From Micromonospora citrea (GTDB lineage Bacteria; Actinomycetota; Actinomycetes; Mycobacteriales; Micromonosporaceae): DNA of 64,000 bases. The DNA lies in contig NZ_FMHZ01000002.1 of assembly GCF_900090315.1 (NCBI RefSeq), positions 4,434,501 through 4,498,500 on the forward strand, in the 5' to 3' direction. The notes under the pieces are model-generated. The model saw only the letters and a program-made list of their open reading frames with translations, ran no database searches and was not told the DNA's origin. A program made the translations under genes and the position numbers. This document shows, piece by piece, positions 18,026 through 28,318 of this stretch. Within the stretch, counting starts at the first letter, position 1. Each line of letters opens with the position of its first letter.

Positions 18026-19606
18026 TCAGCGGGGGACCGGGCCGCTCACCGGGCCCTTGGTGGCCAGCCGGATCCGCAGCCCGCCGTCGGTGAGGGCGTT
18101 CGCCCGGTCCAGGATCGTGGAGACCGGGGCGTAGGAGTTGCGCTCGTTCGGGTTGGTGCACGCGCCCTGGCCCGGGTCGCCGTGCGACAGGATGCCCAGC
18201 GCCTTGCCGTCCGCCTCGGTGAACAGTGGACCGCCGCTGTCGCCCGGACGGGCGCAGATGCGCACGTCGATGCCGCCGCTGGCCTTGCCGATGATCTCGC
18301 CGCAGCGGGTGCCGGGCAGGTAGCCGGCGCCGGCGCCCGAGTCGACGTACTGCTCGCCGGCCTTCGGGGTGTACGCCGCGCCGGTGGCGCAGACCACCCA
18401 GCCGGGCTGGATGGCGCTCCACGGCACGTGCCCGGTGACCGCCACGTCACCGCTGCCCCGGGTGGCACAGCGGGGGTTGTCCGGCACGCACCAGTAGTTG
18501 ACGAGGCTGGGCACCTGGGTGGCTCCCACCGGGTACGCCCACCTGCCGATCGCGCCGGGCTGGTACGGCATGACCGCGTAGTCGTACGGGTAGGCGTTCT
18601 CCGCCAGCCGCGGCTTCGTCGACTCGACGGTCACCGGCACCTTCGGCCCGAGGAACTGGTGCCAGGTGCGGTCCACGAGCTGGTGTCGCCCCCCGACGAC
18701 GCAGTGCCCGGCCGTCAGCACGTACGGGGTCCGCACTCCGACGATCACGTTGAAGCCCGTCGTGCAGCCGCCGACGGTGCCGTCGTCGCGCGGCACGTCG
18801 AGCCGGATGCCGCCGCGCATCGGGGCCTGCGGGCAGTCGCGCGGGTCGCACGCCTTCTGCACCACCGAGCCGGCGATCCGGGCCCGGGCGCGGGCCGGCA
18901 CCCCGGCTGCGCGCAGCGCGTCGGCCAGCCGGGGCTCGTCGGCGCGGATCCGGTCACCGGTGAGCACGACGACCTCGTTGGCCCGCTCGTCAACGACCAC
19001 GTCGGCGCCGGCGGTGGCGTCGAGTGTGGCGGCCAGGCGGGTCGCCGCCTCGGTGAGCTGCCGCAGCGGATGCCGGGCCGGCACGACCCGGACGTGCGCC
19101 GCGTCCGGCAGGTCGGCGACCGCCGCCCGGACCGGCTCGACGGTCGTGGCGGCGACGGTGAGCACGCCCCCGGCGGCCTGGTCCAGCCACATTCCGCCGT
19201 ACGCGGCGGGGAACCGCGACGCGAGCGACGCGGCCAGCGGCGCGGAAAGCTCCTGGAGCGCGAGCCGCCGGACCGCCTCGTCGGTGTCGATCCGGTAGCG
19301 GTCGCGCAGGTAGGCCACGGAGGCGGGGCTGCCCTCGGCGACCTCGGCGGGCGGGCGGGCCCGGAGGGTCACTCCCGCCCCCGGCGGGGCGCCGCCGCCT
19401 GAGGCGCGGCTGCCCAGGCCGCTGTCGGCGCTGGCCGGCGCGGCCGCCGGGACGGCGCCGTCGCCCGGCCGGACCGGGGCCGCCTCGGCGGTGGGCCTGG
19501 CCGGCGTCCGGCCGGCGTCGCCGAACGGAAGCCCGGCGACGGCCGCCGCCCCCGCCGCGCAGGCGACGACCACCCCGGCCACCACCACCCGTCGTCGCAA
19601 CCGCAC
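18026..19606 (-). CDS. Secreted S1-family serine protease (streptogrisin-like)
   Basis: 526 residues. A twin-Arg-rich N-terminus (RLRRRVVVAGVVVACAAGAAA) looks like a signal peptide, followed by a Pro/Ala linker, a pro-domain (about 70-250) of alpha-lytic protease type and a chymotrypsin-like catalytic domain: His in YVLTAGHC, Asp in YPYDYAVM, Ser in RPGDSGGPLF. Four or more cysteine pairs fit an exported, disulfide-stabilised enzyme. GTG 19606 has a GGGGAGG site 7 nt upstream, so I prefer it to the 27-codon longer frame. The gap 17882-18025 before valS is a degenerate CGCGCCGGGA repeat with no gene. Confidence 0.88.
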   Translation of the reverse strand: MRLRRRVVVAGVVVACAAGAAAVAGLPFGDAGRTPARPTAEAAPVRPGDGAVPAAAPASADSGLGSRASGGGAPPGAGVTLRARPPAEVAEGSPASVAYLRDRYRIDTDEAVRRLALQELSAPLAASLASRFPAAYGGMWLDQAAGGVLTVAATTVEPVRAAVADLPDAAHVRVVPARHPLRQLTEAATRLAATLDATAGADVVVDERANEVVVLTGDRIRADEPRLADALRAAGVPARARARIAGSVVQKACDPRDCPQAPMRGGIRLDVPRDDGTVGGCTTGFNVIVGVRTPYVLTAGHCVVGGRHQLVDRTWHQFLGPKVPVTVESTKPRLAENAYPYDYAVMPYQPGAIGRWAYPVGATQVPSLVNYWCVPDNPRCATRGSGDVAVTGHVPWSAIQPGWVVCATGAAYTPKAGEQYVDSGAGAGYLPGTRCGEIIGKASGGIDVRICARPGDSGGPLFTEADGKALGILSHGDPGQGACTNPNERNSYAPVSTILDRANALTDGGLRIRLATKGPVSGPVPR

Positions 19607-19730
19607 CTGGGTACCTCCCCGTCGTCGCCGCGGACGGTTGGGAACCGCTCCGCTCGGCGCGGTGAGTCTAGTGGCACCGGTGATCATCGTGGGCCCCGCG
19701 CGTTCGTCGGACGCGGTCGTCCACGCGGCC

Positions 19731-21545
19731 TCACACCAGGGACTCGCGCCACTGCCGGTGCAGGGCGGCGTACCGGCCGCCGGCCCGGGCGAGCCGGGCG
19801 GGTGGGCCGTCCTCGACGATCCGGCCGGCGTCGAGCACCAGCACCCGGTCGGCCGTCTCCACGGTGGAGAGCCGGTGGGCGATCACGAGGGCGGTACGGT
19901 CCCGCAGGACGGTGCCGAGCGCGCGCTGCACCAGCCGCTCGGTCGGCACGTCCAGCGAGGACGTCGCCTCGTCCAGGATCAGCACCGCCGGATCGGCCAG
20001 GAACGCCCGGGCGAACGCGACGAGCTGCCGCTGGCCGGCGGAGAGTCGGCCGCCGCGCCGGTGCACCTCGGTGGCGTACCCGTCGGGGAGGGCCGCGATG
20101 AAGTCGTGCGCGCCGATCGCCCGCGCGGCGGCCTCCACGGCGGCGTCGTCGGCGCCCGGCCGGCCGAAGCGGATGTTCTCCGCGACGGTGCCGCCGAAGA
20201 GGTGGGTCTCCTGGGTGACCAGCACGACCGCGCGGCGCAGCTCGGCGTCGGCGACGTCGCGCAGGTCGACCCCGCCGAGGCTGACCGTGCCGGCGAGCGG
20301 GTCGTGGAACCGGGCGAGCAGCTTCGCCACCGTCGACTTGCCGGCGCCGGTCGACCCGATCAGGGCCACGGTCTGCCCGGCCGGGACGGCGAGGTCGAGC
20401 CCGGCCAGGATCGGCGCGTCCGGCCGGTAGCCGAAGGTGACCGCGCGGAACTCGACCGCCCCCCGCCCCGGCCCGGCGCGCAGCGGCACGGGCCGGGCCG
20501 GCTCGGCCACCGACGGCCGCTCGTCGAGCACCCCGGCGAGCTTCTCCAGGGCGGCGGTGGCCGACTGCAACGAGTTGTAGAACTGGCTCAGCTCCTGCAT
20601 CGGCTCGAAGAACCGCCGCAGGTAGAGCAGGAAGGCCGCCAGCACGCCGACCTCGGTCGCCCCGCCCAGCACCCGCCAACCGCCGTAGCAGAGCACCACC
20701 GCCACGGTCACGTTGCCGATCACCTTGATCCCCGGCGAGTACGTCGCCATCAGCCGGAACGCCTGCCGGCTCGCCACCCGGTAGTCGTCGTTGACGGTCG
20801 CGAAGATCCGTTGGTTGCGGGGCTCCCGGCGGAACGCCTGCACCGCCCGGATACCGCGCATCGACTCGACGAAGTGGACGATGACCAGAGCCATCGACTC
20901 CCGGGTGCGCCGCCAGGCGTGCGCCGACGCCCGCGCGAACCAGCGCGACAGGCAGAACAGGAACGGGAACGCGAGCAGGGTCACCGCGGCCAGCGGCAGG
21001 TCCAGCCAGAGCAGGATGGCGGCCACCGACAGGATCGACAGCACCGCCAGGACCAGGCCGTCGATGCCGCCGCCGACCAGTTCCCCGATCGCGTCCAGGT
21101 CGCTGGTGAGCCGGGAGACCATCCGGCCCGAGGTGTACCGCTCGTGGAACGCCACCGACAGGCGCAGGAAGTGCCCGTACACCCGCTGGCGGAGGTCGAG
21201 CAGGACGGCCTGGCCGATCCGGGCGGAGAGGGTGAGGAAGCCCCGGCGGGCCGCGTACTCGACGGCGGAGGCGGCGGCGAACGCGGCGGCGACCGCCAGC
21301 AGCGGGCCGGGCTCGCCGGCCCGCAGCGGCGCGATCGCCCGGTCGATGCCGAGCATCACCAGGTACGGCCCGGCCATCGCCGCCGCGTTCTGACCGAGCA
21401 GCAGCGCGACGGCCAGCCCCAGCCGTCGCCGGTGCGGGCGCAGCAGGTCGCGCAGCAGCACGCGGCTGCGGGCCCGGAGCCGGGCCACCGCCTCGGGTGA
21501 GGTGTCCTCGGCACGGCTGCGGTCGGCGTCCGGGTCGGTGGCCAT
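19731..21545 (-). CDS. ABC exporter half-transporter, catalytically canonical subunit
   Basis: 604 residues: a six-helix ABC exporter domain (about 25-330) and an ATPase domain with Walker A GSTGAGKST, Q-loop TQETHLF, signature RLSAGQRQLVAFARA, Walker B LILDEATSSLD with the catalytic Glu, and IAHRLST. Its partner lies immediately upstream on the same strand, 50 nt apart. Together they form a heterodimeric multidrug/lipid-type exporter in the cytoplasmic membrane; this subunit supplies the catalytic Glu. Start ATG 21545 (MATDPDADRSR); the open frame extends far upstream within the partner gene and is not real. Confidence 0.93.
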   Translation of the reverse strand: MATDPDADRSRAEDTSPEAVARLRARSRVLLRDLLRPHRRRLGLAVALLLGQNAAAMAGPYLVMLGIDRAIAPLRAGEPGPLLAVAAAFAAASAVEYAARRGFLTLSARIGQAVLLDLRQRVYGHFLRLSVAFHERYTSGRMVSRLTSDLDAIGELVGGGIDGLVLAVLSILSVAAILLWLDLPLAAVTLLAFPFLFCLSRWFARASAHAWRRTRESMALVIVHFVESMRGIRAVQAFRREPRNQRIFATVNDDYRVASRQAFRLMATYSPGIKVIGNVTVAVVLCYGGWRVLGGATEVGVLAAFLLYLRRFFEPMQELSQFYNSLQSATAALEKLAGVLDERPSVAEPARPVPLRAGPGRGAVEFRAVTFGYRPDAPILAGLDLAVPAGQTVALIGSTGAGKSTVAKLLARFHDPLAGTVSLGGVDLRDVADAELRRAVVLVTQETHLFGGTVAENIRFGRPGADDAAVEAAARAIGAHDFIAALPDGYATEVHRRGGRLSAGQRQLVAFARAFLADPAVLILDEATSSLDVPTERLVQRALGTVLRDRTALVIAHRLSTVETADRVLVLDAGRIVEDGPPARLARAGGRYAALHRQWRESLV

Positions 21546-21595
21546 CCCGCGCCACCGGGTGAGATCCGCCCCGCCGGGGTGGGCGGCCCCGCCGG

Positions 21596-23413
21596 TCACG
21601 ACCGCACCAGGCCGCGACCGTCGGGCGGCGCGGGGGCCGGCTCGGCGGAGAGCACCGCCCGGTACGCCGGCACGTCGGCGAGCAGGTCGGAGTGCCGCCC
21701 GACGGCGGTGATCCGACCCCCCTCCAGCAGCGCCACCCGGTCGGCGAGGGCGATCGTGGAGGGCCGGTGCACCACCAGCAGGGCTGTGGCGTCGCGCAGC
21801 ACCCGCTTCAACGCGGTCTCCACCAGCGCCTCGGTGTGCACGTCGAGCGCGGACAGCGGGTCGTCCAGCACCAGCAGCGCCGGCCGCCCGAGCACCGCCC
21901 GGGCCAGCGCGAGCCGCTGGCGCTGCCCGCCGGAGAGCGACAGCCCCTGCTCGCCGACCCGGGTGGCCAGCCCCCACGGCAGCTCGTACGCGAACTCCGC
22001 CCGGGCCAGCGCGAGTGCGGCCCGGACCTCGTCCTCCCCGGCCTCCGGCCGGCCCAGCGTGAGGTTCTCCCACACCGACATGGAGAACAGCGTCGGCTCC
22101 TCGAAGGCGACCCCGACCAGCCGGCGCAGCGAGGAAAGCCGCAGCTCGCGCAGGTCGTGCCCGTCCAGGGTGACCCGGCCGCCGGTCACCTCGTGCAGCC
22201 GGGGCACCAGGGAGAGCAGGGTGCTCTTGCCGCTGCCGGTCGCGCCGACCAGCGCCACGGTCTCGCCCGGCTCGACGGTCAGGTCGACGCCGCGCAGCAC
22301 CGGCGTCGTGGTCCCCGGGTAGCGGAACGAGACCCGCTCGAAGCGCAGCCGGCCGCGCACCTGGGCGCGGCGCAGGGCGACGGCGTCCGGGGCGTCCACG
22401 ATGGCGGGCGGGGTGTCCAGCACGTCGAGGACCCGGTCGGCGGCGGTCGCCGCCTCCTGGCCGTTGGCGATGATCCAGCCCAGCGACTGCACCGGCCAGA
22501 TCAGCATCAGCTGGAGGCTGACGAACGCGACCAGCTCGCCGATGGTCAGCACCCCACGGGCGGCGGCCGCCGCGCCGGCCACCAGTACCACGCCCAGGGT
22601 CACGTTCGGCACCAGGTCGAGCAGGGCGGAGGTGCGGGCCAGCAGCCGGCCCTTGCCGACCCCGGTGTCGTGCAGCGCGCGGGCGTCGACGGCGAACCGG
22701 GCGGCCAGTTCCGGCGCCCGCCCGTACGCCTTCATCGTCCGCAGGCCCTGGGCGGTCTCCTCGACCAGCGTGGCCACGTCGCCCTGCTGGTCCTGCATCC
22801 GGCGGGACGCGGCGTGGTAGCGCCGGGCGAAGCGGCGGGTGATCAGGAACAGCGGCACCGCGCTCGCCGCCACCAGCAGCCCCAGCGCGGGGTGCAGCCG
22901 GATCAGCAGCACCACCACGGCCAGGTAGGTCACCAGGTTGAGGACCAGGAAGAACAGCCCGAAGGAGAGGAAGCGGCGCAGCACCGACAGGTCGCTGGTG
23001 ATCCGGGACAGCAGTTGCCCCGACCGCCACCGGTCGTGGAAGCTCGCGGGCAGCCGTTGCAGGTGGGCGTAGACGTCGGCGCGGATCGCCGCCTCGATCC
23101 GCATCGAGGACGACGACTGCACCCACCGTCGGATGAAGATCAGCAGCGCCTCGGCCAGGCCGAGCAGCAGGGCCAGTCCGGCCAGCCGGAGCAGCCCGGC
23201 CGGATCCTGCCGGGCCACCGGGCCGTCCACCACCCGCTGCGTGACCAGCGGTACGGCGATGCCCGCCCCGGTGGCGGCGAGCCCGGCCAGCAGCAGCCAG
23301 CCGAACTCGGCCGCGTGGGGACGCAGGTAGTGGCGCAGCCGCCAGAGGCTGTGCAGCGGACGCGGGCCGGCCTCGACCCCGGGAGCGGGGTTGCCGTCGC
23401 TCGCCGCAGGCAC
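21596..23413 (-). CDS. ABC exporter half-transporter, degenerate-site subunit
   Basis: 605 residues with the same exporter layout: helices in about 30-310, ATPase domain with Walker A GATGSGKST, signature LSLSGGQRQRLALARA and Walker B LLVLDDPLSALD. Two key positions differ from the consensus: the catalytic Glu after Walker B is Asp, and the Q-loop Gln is Glu (FEEPTLFS). That is the usual mark of the non-catalytic half of heterodimeric exporters. GTG 23413 lies 6 nt after a TACCGT -10, so the operon with 19731-21545 seems leaderless. Substrate unknown. Confidence 0.93.
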   Translation of the reverse strand: MPAASDGNPAPGVEAGPRPLHSLWRLRHYLRPHAAEFGWLLLAGLAATGAGIAVPLVTQRVVDGPVARQDPAGLLRLAGLALLLGLAEALLIFIRRWVQSSSSMRIEAAIRADVYAHLQRLPASFHDRWRSGQLLSRITSDLSVLRRFLSFGLFFLVLNLVTYLAVVVLLIRLHPALGLLVAASAVPLFLITRRFARRYHAASRRMQDQQGDVATLVEETAQGLRTMKAYGRAPELAARFAVDARALHDTGVGKGRLLARTSALLDLVPNVTLGVVLVAGAAAAARGVLTIGELVAFVSLQLMLIWPVQSLGWIIANGQEAATAADRVLDVLDTPPAIVDAPDAVALRRAQVRGRLRFERVSFRYPGTTTPVLRGVDLTVEPGETVALVGATGSGKSTLLSLVPRLHEVTGGRVTLDGHDLRELRLSSLRRLVGVAFEEPTLFSMSVWENLTLGRPEAGEDEVRAALALARAEFAYELPWGLATRVGEQGLSLSGGQRQRLALARAVLGRPALLVLDDPLSALDVHTEALVETALKRVLRDATALLVVHRPSTIALADRVALLEGGRITAVGRHSDLLADVPAYRAVLSAEPAPAPPDGRGLVRS

Positions 23414-23419
23414 TACCCG

Positions 23420-23425
23420 ACGGTA
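23420..23425 (-). promoter_or_regulatory. -10 box of leaderless ABC exporter operon
   Basis: Minus-strand TACCGT, 6 nt before GTG 23413. Confidence 0.55.
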
Positions 23426-23461
23426 GCGTCAAATGTGAACGACGCCGCTGTCAGCTTCCCG

Positions 23462-23962
23462 TCACGGCCGCTCGTGCCCGAGAAGCCACTTCTTCACGTC
23501 CAGCCCCCAGCGGTAGCCGCCGAGCGTCCCGTCGGTGCGCAGCACCCGGTGGCAGGGGACGAAGAGCGCGGCAGCGTTGCGGGCGCAGGCCGCGGCGGCG
23601 GCGCGTACGGCCGCGGGACGGCCGGCGAGCCCGGCGTAGGCCGTGTAGGTCACCGGGTCGCCCGGCTTCACCTCGCGCAGCACCTGCCAGGCGTGCGCCA
23701 TGAAGACGCCGCCGGTGTGCTGCTGCACCGGCACGTCGTCGATCGCGGTCAGCTCGCCGTCGAGGTAGGCCCGCACGGCGGCGGTGACCGGCCCCAGGTC
23801 GGTCCGGCGCCGCAGGGGCGCCCGCAGCGTCGGGTGCACCAGGGGGAGGAGGTGCTCGGGGTCGCCGGTGAAGCCCGCCGCGCGGACCTGGCCGTCCGGG
23901 CCGGCCACGATGCTGAGCGGCCCGATCGGGGTGTCGACGACGGTGCTGTCGTTCATGCTCAT
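23462..23962 (-). CDS. ogt: Methylated-DNA--protein-cysteine methyltransferase
   Basis: 166 residues. The active site FVPCHRVL carries the alkyl-acceptor Cys, and GTLGGYRWGLDVKKWLL is the conserved tail of the DNA-binding domain. It removes O6-alkyl groups from guanine by suicidal transfer to its own cysteine. The ATG at 23962 overlaps the stop of the upstream Ada/AlkA gene (ATGA at 23959-23962), so the two repair genes are coupled; a second ATG at 23956 is possible. Lacks the Ada N-terminal domain, which the partner gene supplies. Confidence 0.94.
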   Translation of the reverse strand: MSMNDSTVVDTPIGPLSIVAGPDGQVRAAGFTGDPEHLLPLVHPTLRAPLRRRTDLGPVTAAVRAYLDGELTAIDDVPVQQHTGGVFMAHAWQVLREVKPGDPVTYTAYAGLAGRPAAVRAAAAACARNAAALFVPCHRVLRTDGTLGGYRWGLDVKKWLLGHERP

Positions 23963-25410
23963 GCTGCTCTCCAGAGTCGGATCACCGCGTACGAGCGCCA
24001 GGGGCGCCAACGGTCGGCGTACGCGTCGAGGGTCTTCGGGTCGTCGGGCAGGCCGAGGGCGGCGGCGCCCCGGCGCACGGCCAGGTCGGTGGGGAGGAGG
24101 ACGTCCGGGTCGCCGAGGGCGCGCATCGCGACGTAGCCCGCCGTCCACGGGCCGATCCCGGGCAGCGCCAGCAGCCGCCGCACGGTCTCCGCGCGGTCCC
24201 CGCCCGGCGCGAGGTCCAGCGCTCCGTCGGCGACGGCTCCGGCCAGGGCGCGGATCGTGCCCCGCCGCCCCGCCGGCATCCCGAACACCTCGTCCGGCAC
24301 CCCCAGCACCTCCTCGGCGGTGGGGAAGCCGGTCAGCCACGGCGCCGGCCCTTCGGGGTCCTCCGGCGCGGGCGGACGGAGGTGGGTCAGCAGGCGGGTG
24401 AGGGTGGTGCGGGCCGACCGCACGGAGACCTGCTGGCCGACGATCGCGCGCAGGGCCATCTCGAAGCCGTCGACCGAGCGGGGCAGCCGGATCCCCGGCT
24501 CGGCGGCGACCGCCCCGGCCAGGGCCGGCTCGGCGGCGAGGGTGCCGTCGACGGCGGTCGGGTCGGCGTCGAGATCGAGCAGGCGCCGGCAGCGGGCCAC
24601 CGCGGGAGCCAGGTCGCGCATGTCGGTCAGCCGCAGGGTGGCGCTCACGTGCCCGTCCGCCGGGGTCAGGGTCGCCTCGCCCGCGCCGTGCGGCAGCCGC
24701 AGGCCCCGGCGGTACGTCCCGTCGCGCACCTCCTCGACGCCCGGCAGCGCGCGCAGCGCGAGGAAGTCCAGCAGCGCCCCCGCGTGCAGCGGCGGACGGT
24801 ACGCGAGCCGCAGCGTGATCGTGCCCGCCCCGCCGGGGGCGCGGCACCGGCCACGGGCGCTGCGCAGCTCGGACGGGGCCCTCCCGTACACCTCCCGGAC
24901 CGTGTCGTTGAACTGCCGGACGCTGCCGAAGCCGGCGGCGAACGCGATCTCCGCCATGCCCAGGCCGGTGGTCTCGATCAGCGTGCGGGCGGTCTGCGCG
25001 CGTTGCGCCCGGGCCAGGGCGAGCGGGCCGGCGCCCATCTCCGCCCGCAGCATCCGGTGCAGGTGCCGTTCGGTGTAGCCGAGCCGGGCGGCCAGCCCCG
25101 GGATGCCGTCCCGGTCGACCACCCCGTCGGCGATCAGCCGCATGGCCCGGCCGACCACGTCGGCCCGGACGTCCCACTGCGGGGAGCCCGGGGCGGCGTC
25201 CGGCCGGCACCGGCGGCAGGCGCGCAGACCCGCGCCCTGGGCCGCCGCGGCCGAGGGGAAGAACCGGACGTTCTGCCGCTTCGGCGTCGTCGCCGGGCAG
25301 GAGGGCCGGCAGTAGATCCCCGTCGAGGTGACGCCGGTGTAGAACCAGCCGTCGAACCGCTGGTCGCGGCTGTCGACGGCCCGGTAGCACCGCTCGAAGT
25401 CCAATTCCAC
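23959..25410 (-). CDS. AdaA-AlkA fusion: methyl-phosphotriester sensor and 3-methyladenine glycosylase
   Basis: 483 residues in four modules. Residues 1-80 are the Ada zinc/methyl-acceptor domain with four cysteines (YCRPSC and CRRC). Residues 85-180 form an AraC-type HTH pair (IPGLAARLGYTERHLHRML, MAEIAFAAGFGSVRQFN). Residues 195-290 are the AlkA N-terminal domain. The rest is an HhH-GPD glycosylase with LPGIGPWTAGYVAMRALGD and the catalytic Asp in LPTDLAVRRG. It senses methylated phosphate backbones, probably activating its own operon, and excises alkylated bases. GTG start at 25410. Coupled to ogt, giving a complete adaptive-response unit. Confidence 0.93.
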   Translation of the reverse strand: MELDFERCYRAVDSRDQRFDGWFYTGVTSTGIYCRPSCPATTPKRQNVRFFPSAAAAQGAGLRACRRCRPDAAPGSPQWDVRADVVGRAMRLIADGVVDRDGIPGLAARLGYTERHLHRMLRAEMGAGPLALARAQRAQTARTLIETTGLGMAEIAFAAGFGSVRQFNDTVREVYGRAPSELRSARGRCRAPGGAGTITLRLAYRPPLHAGALLDFLALRALPGVEEVRDGTYRRGLRLPHGAGEATLTPADGHVSATLRLTDMRDLAPAVARCRRLLDLDADPTAVDGTLAAEPALAGAVAAEPGIRLPRSVDGFEMALRAIVGQQVSVRSARTTLTRLLTHLRPPAPEDPEGPAPWLTGFPTAEEVLGVPDEVFGMPAGRRGTIRALAGAVADGALDLAPGGDRAETVRRLLALPGIGPWTAGYVAMRALGDPDVLLPTDLAVRRGAAALGLPDDPKTLDAYADRWRPWRSYAVIRLWRAA

Positions 25411-25551
25411 GTCACCGATGATGCCCCTGCTCCGGGCCGTCGGCTCGCGGGAATCGGACGTGGTCGTACGGGTGGGAACGGGACGTCCGGCGCCGAAAGT
25501 GTCGGTTGTGGCCGGTACCGTCCGGCCACCAACTCAAGAAGGGGTGCGGCA

Positions 25552-26034
25552 ATGGCGAGCGTGGCGGGTCGGGAAGCGGCGTCGACACGGGACGGGCACC
25601 CCCCGCTGGACGGCGCGGTGGTGCAGGGCTTCTACGACCGGATGCGTGCGGTCGCCCCGGCCGCTGTCGGCGCCATCGAGCGGGACCGGGCCGGTGACCC
25701 GGGGCGGGCGTTCGGCGACACCGCCTGCGGCCGGCTGGTGCGCTCGCTGGACGCCGACGGGCTCCGGGCGCTGGGCATGTGGGTGCACCACTGGTGCATG
25801 CGGTTCTACGACGACGACACCCGGGTGGCGCTGCGTCTGGTCCGGGAGATCGCCGGCCGCCCCGGGCTGGGCTGGACGGCCGACGAGGTGCGCTGGATGC
25901 TCCGCGAGTCCTACGCGGCCGGCCCGGCGGCCGAGGCGCGCTTCACGCTGCCGCTGGCCGCCGCCGGGGAGCTGGGCCCGGGCGTCCTGCGGATCGAGCC
26001 GGTCGTCCCGCGCCAGCCCGGTCCCCGCGACTGA
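25552..26034 (+). CDS. Hypothetical protein
   Basis: 160 residues, mostly helical, no signal peptide or membrane span, with a Trp/His/Cys cluster (GMWVHHWCMRFYDDDTR) near residues 81-97 and a Pro-rich end. I do not recognise the family. ATG at 25552 has an AAGAAGGGG ribosome site. It faces away from the Ada/AlkA gene and could share a regulatory region (25411-25551) with it, but nothing else links it to repair. Codon use fits the surrounding genes. Confidence 0.65.
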   Translation: MASVAGREAASTRDGHPPLDGAVVQGFYDRMRAVAPAAVGAIERDRAGDPGRAFGDTACGRLVRSLDADGLRALGMWVHHWCMRFYDDDTRVALRLVREIAGRPGLGWTADEVRWMLRESYAAGPAAEARFTLPLAAAGELGPGVLRIEPVVPRQPGPRD

Positions 26035-26105
26035 CCGGCGGCGTGCCGGCCCGGTCCCCGCGACCGACCGTCGTCGCGGCGGCCCGGCTGCCGTGACCGG
26101 CTGCC

Positions 26106-26175
26106 GGTGACCGGCTGCCGCGCTCGGCGGTCCGGCTCCCGGTGACTGGCTGCCGCGCTCGGCGGCCCGGCTCCC
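26106..26175. repeat. Two tandem 35-bp repeats
   Basis: Units 26106-26140 and 26141-26175 both begin GGTGACYGGCTGCCGCGCTC and differ at about two positions; partial copies flank them on both sides (26035-26105, 26176-26200). Noncoding gap between the hypothetical gene and the S51 peptidase. Confidence 0.6.
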
Positions 26176-26266
26176 GGTGACCGACCGGCGGCGTGGCGGC
26201 CCCGCCCTCGTGGCCGGCCGTTCGCCCGGCAGGATGGGCAGCGCCGACACCGACGGAAGGACGACC

Positions 26267-27001
26267 GTGCCCGCCAGCGAACCGACCATCCTCGCCACCA
26301 GCATGGGCATCCACGCGCCGCGCCGCGCCGGCGAGGCCCGTCGGGTCAACCCCGTCTTCGACCTCGCCGCCGAGCTGGCCGGGGCGGGGCCCGAGCCGAG
26401 GATCTGCTTCCTCAACCAGGCCGAGGGGGACCAGCCGACCACGCTGGCCTGGGTCTACGAGGCGTTCGCCGGCAGCCGGTTCCGGATGACGCACCTGGCG
26501 CTCTTCCCGATGCCGAACGTCGACGACGTCCGCGCCCACCTGCTCGCGCAGGACGTCGTCTGGGTGGGCGGCGGCAGCGTCGCCAACCTCTGCGCGGTGT
26601 GGCGGGTGCACGGCCTCGGCGAGATCCTGCGGGAGTGCTGGGAGGCCGGCGTCGTGCTCGGCGGGGTCTCCGCCGGCTCGATCTGCTGGCACGCCGGCGG
26701 CGCCACCGACAGCTTCGGCACCACCCTGCGCGGCTTCACAGACGGGCTCGGCTGGCTGCCGTACGGCAACGGCGTGCACTACGACAGCGAGGACCAGCGC
26801 CGGCCGCTGATGCACCGGCTGGTCGGCGACGGCACGCTGCCGACCGCGCACTGCACCGACGACGGCACCGGCCTGCTCTACCGGGGCGACCGGCTGGTCG
26901 AGGCGGTCGCGGACCGCGAGGGTGTCTCGGCGTACGAGGTCAGCCGCGGCCCGGACGGCAACGTGCGGGAGACCCCGATCGCGCCGCGCCTGCTCGGCTG
27001 A
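26267..27001 (+). CDS. Peptidase S51-like protein (peptidase E family)
   Basis: 244 residues of the class I glutamine-amidotransferase-like fold used by dipeptidase E and cyanophycinase. The nucleophile elbow GGVSAGSICW carries the Ser, preceded by VWVGGGSVANL, and a HCTDDGTGLLY segment follows. Proteins like this cleave Asp-X dipeptides or are uncharacterised. Start GTG 26267 has GGAAGGA (26255-26261) upstream; the ATG at 26177 lies in repeats and is rejected. Cytosolic. The next gene, ychF, has its own promoter. Confidence 0.82.
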   Translation: MPASEPTILATSMGIHAPRRAGEARRVNPVFDLAAELAGAGPEPRICFLNQAEGDQPTTLAWVYEAFAGSRFRMTHLALFPMPNVDDVRAHLLAQDVVWVGGGSVANLCAVWRVHGLGEILRECWEAGVVLGGVSAGSICWHAGGATDSFGTTLRGFTDGLGWLPYGNGVHYDSEDQRRPLMHRLVGDGTLPTAHCTDDGTGLLYRGDRLVEAVADREGVSAYEVSRGPDGNVRETPIAPRLLG

Positions 27002-27034
27002 GCGCACCCCCTGACCGGGCCGGTCCCGCGGGCC

Positions 27035-27082
27035 GATCCTGGTACGGGAGCGCCCCTCGCGGGGCCGTCTCGTACCAGGATC
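27035..27082. repeat. 48-bp palindromic repeat (GATCCTGG element), copy 2
   Basis: Starts GATCCTGGTACGGGAG and ends CTCGTACCAGGATC, with an inner CGCCCCTCGCGGGGC stem-loop; almost perfectly self-complementary. Same length and 39 of 48 identical to 2635-2682. It lies between the S51 gene and ychF. Confidence 0.7.
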
Positions 27083-27139
27083 GGTCGGGCGCCGGCCCGG
27101 TGCACCGGCCTGCCTCGTCGGGGGCGTGGGGCACCGGCG

Positions 27140-27145
27140 TAAGCT
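27140..27145 (+). promoter_or_regulatory. -10 box of leaderless ychF
   Basis: TAAGCT, 8 nt before GTG 27154. Confidence 0.5.
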
Positions 27146-27153
27146 GGCTCGTC

Positions 27154-28239
<1,086 letters not shown>

Positions 28240-28243
28240 ATCC

Positions 28244-28290
28244 GACCTGTTTCCCCAGGTCAGGAAGGTGTGCCCTCGCTCTGGGGCACA
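28244..28290 (+). terminator. Double hairpin after ychF
   Basis: GACCTG/CAGGTC (28244-28261) followed by TGTGCCC/GGGCACA (28269-28290), the first starting 4 nt after the stop. Confidence 0.6.
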
Positions 28291-28318
28291 ACCCCGGGCC
28301 TCATCGGCCGCGCCGAGG

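Noticed and set aside
15536..19402. 1288-codon open frame on the + strand
   Set aside because: Antisense to valS and the S1 protease, no domain recognisable.
19491..21500. 669-codon open frame on the + strand
   Set aside because: Shadow of the ABC exporter subunit.
25552..27001. Cyanophycinase assignment for the S51-like gene
   Set aside because: No cyanophycin synthetase nearby and the protein lacks the longer cyanophycinase layout; kept as S51-like.
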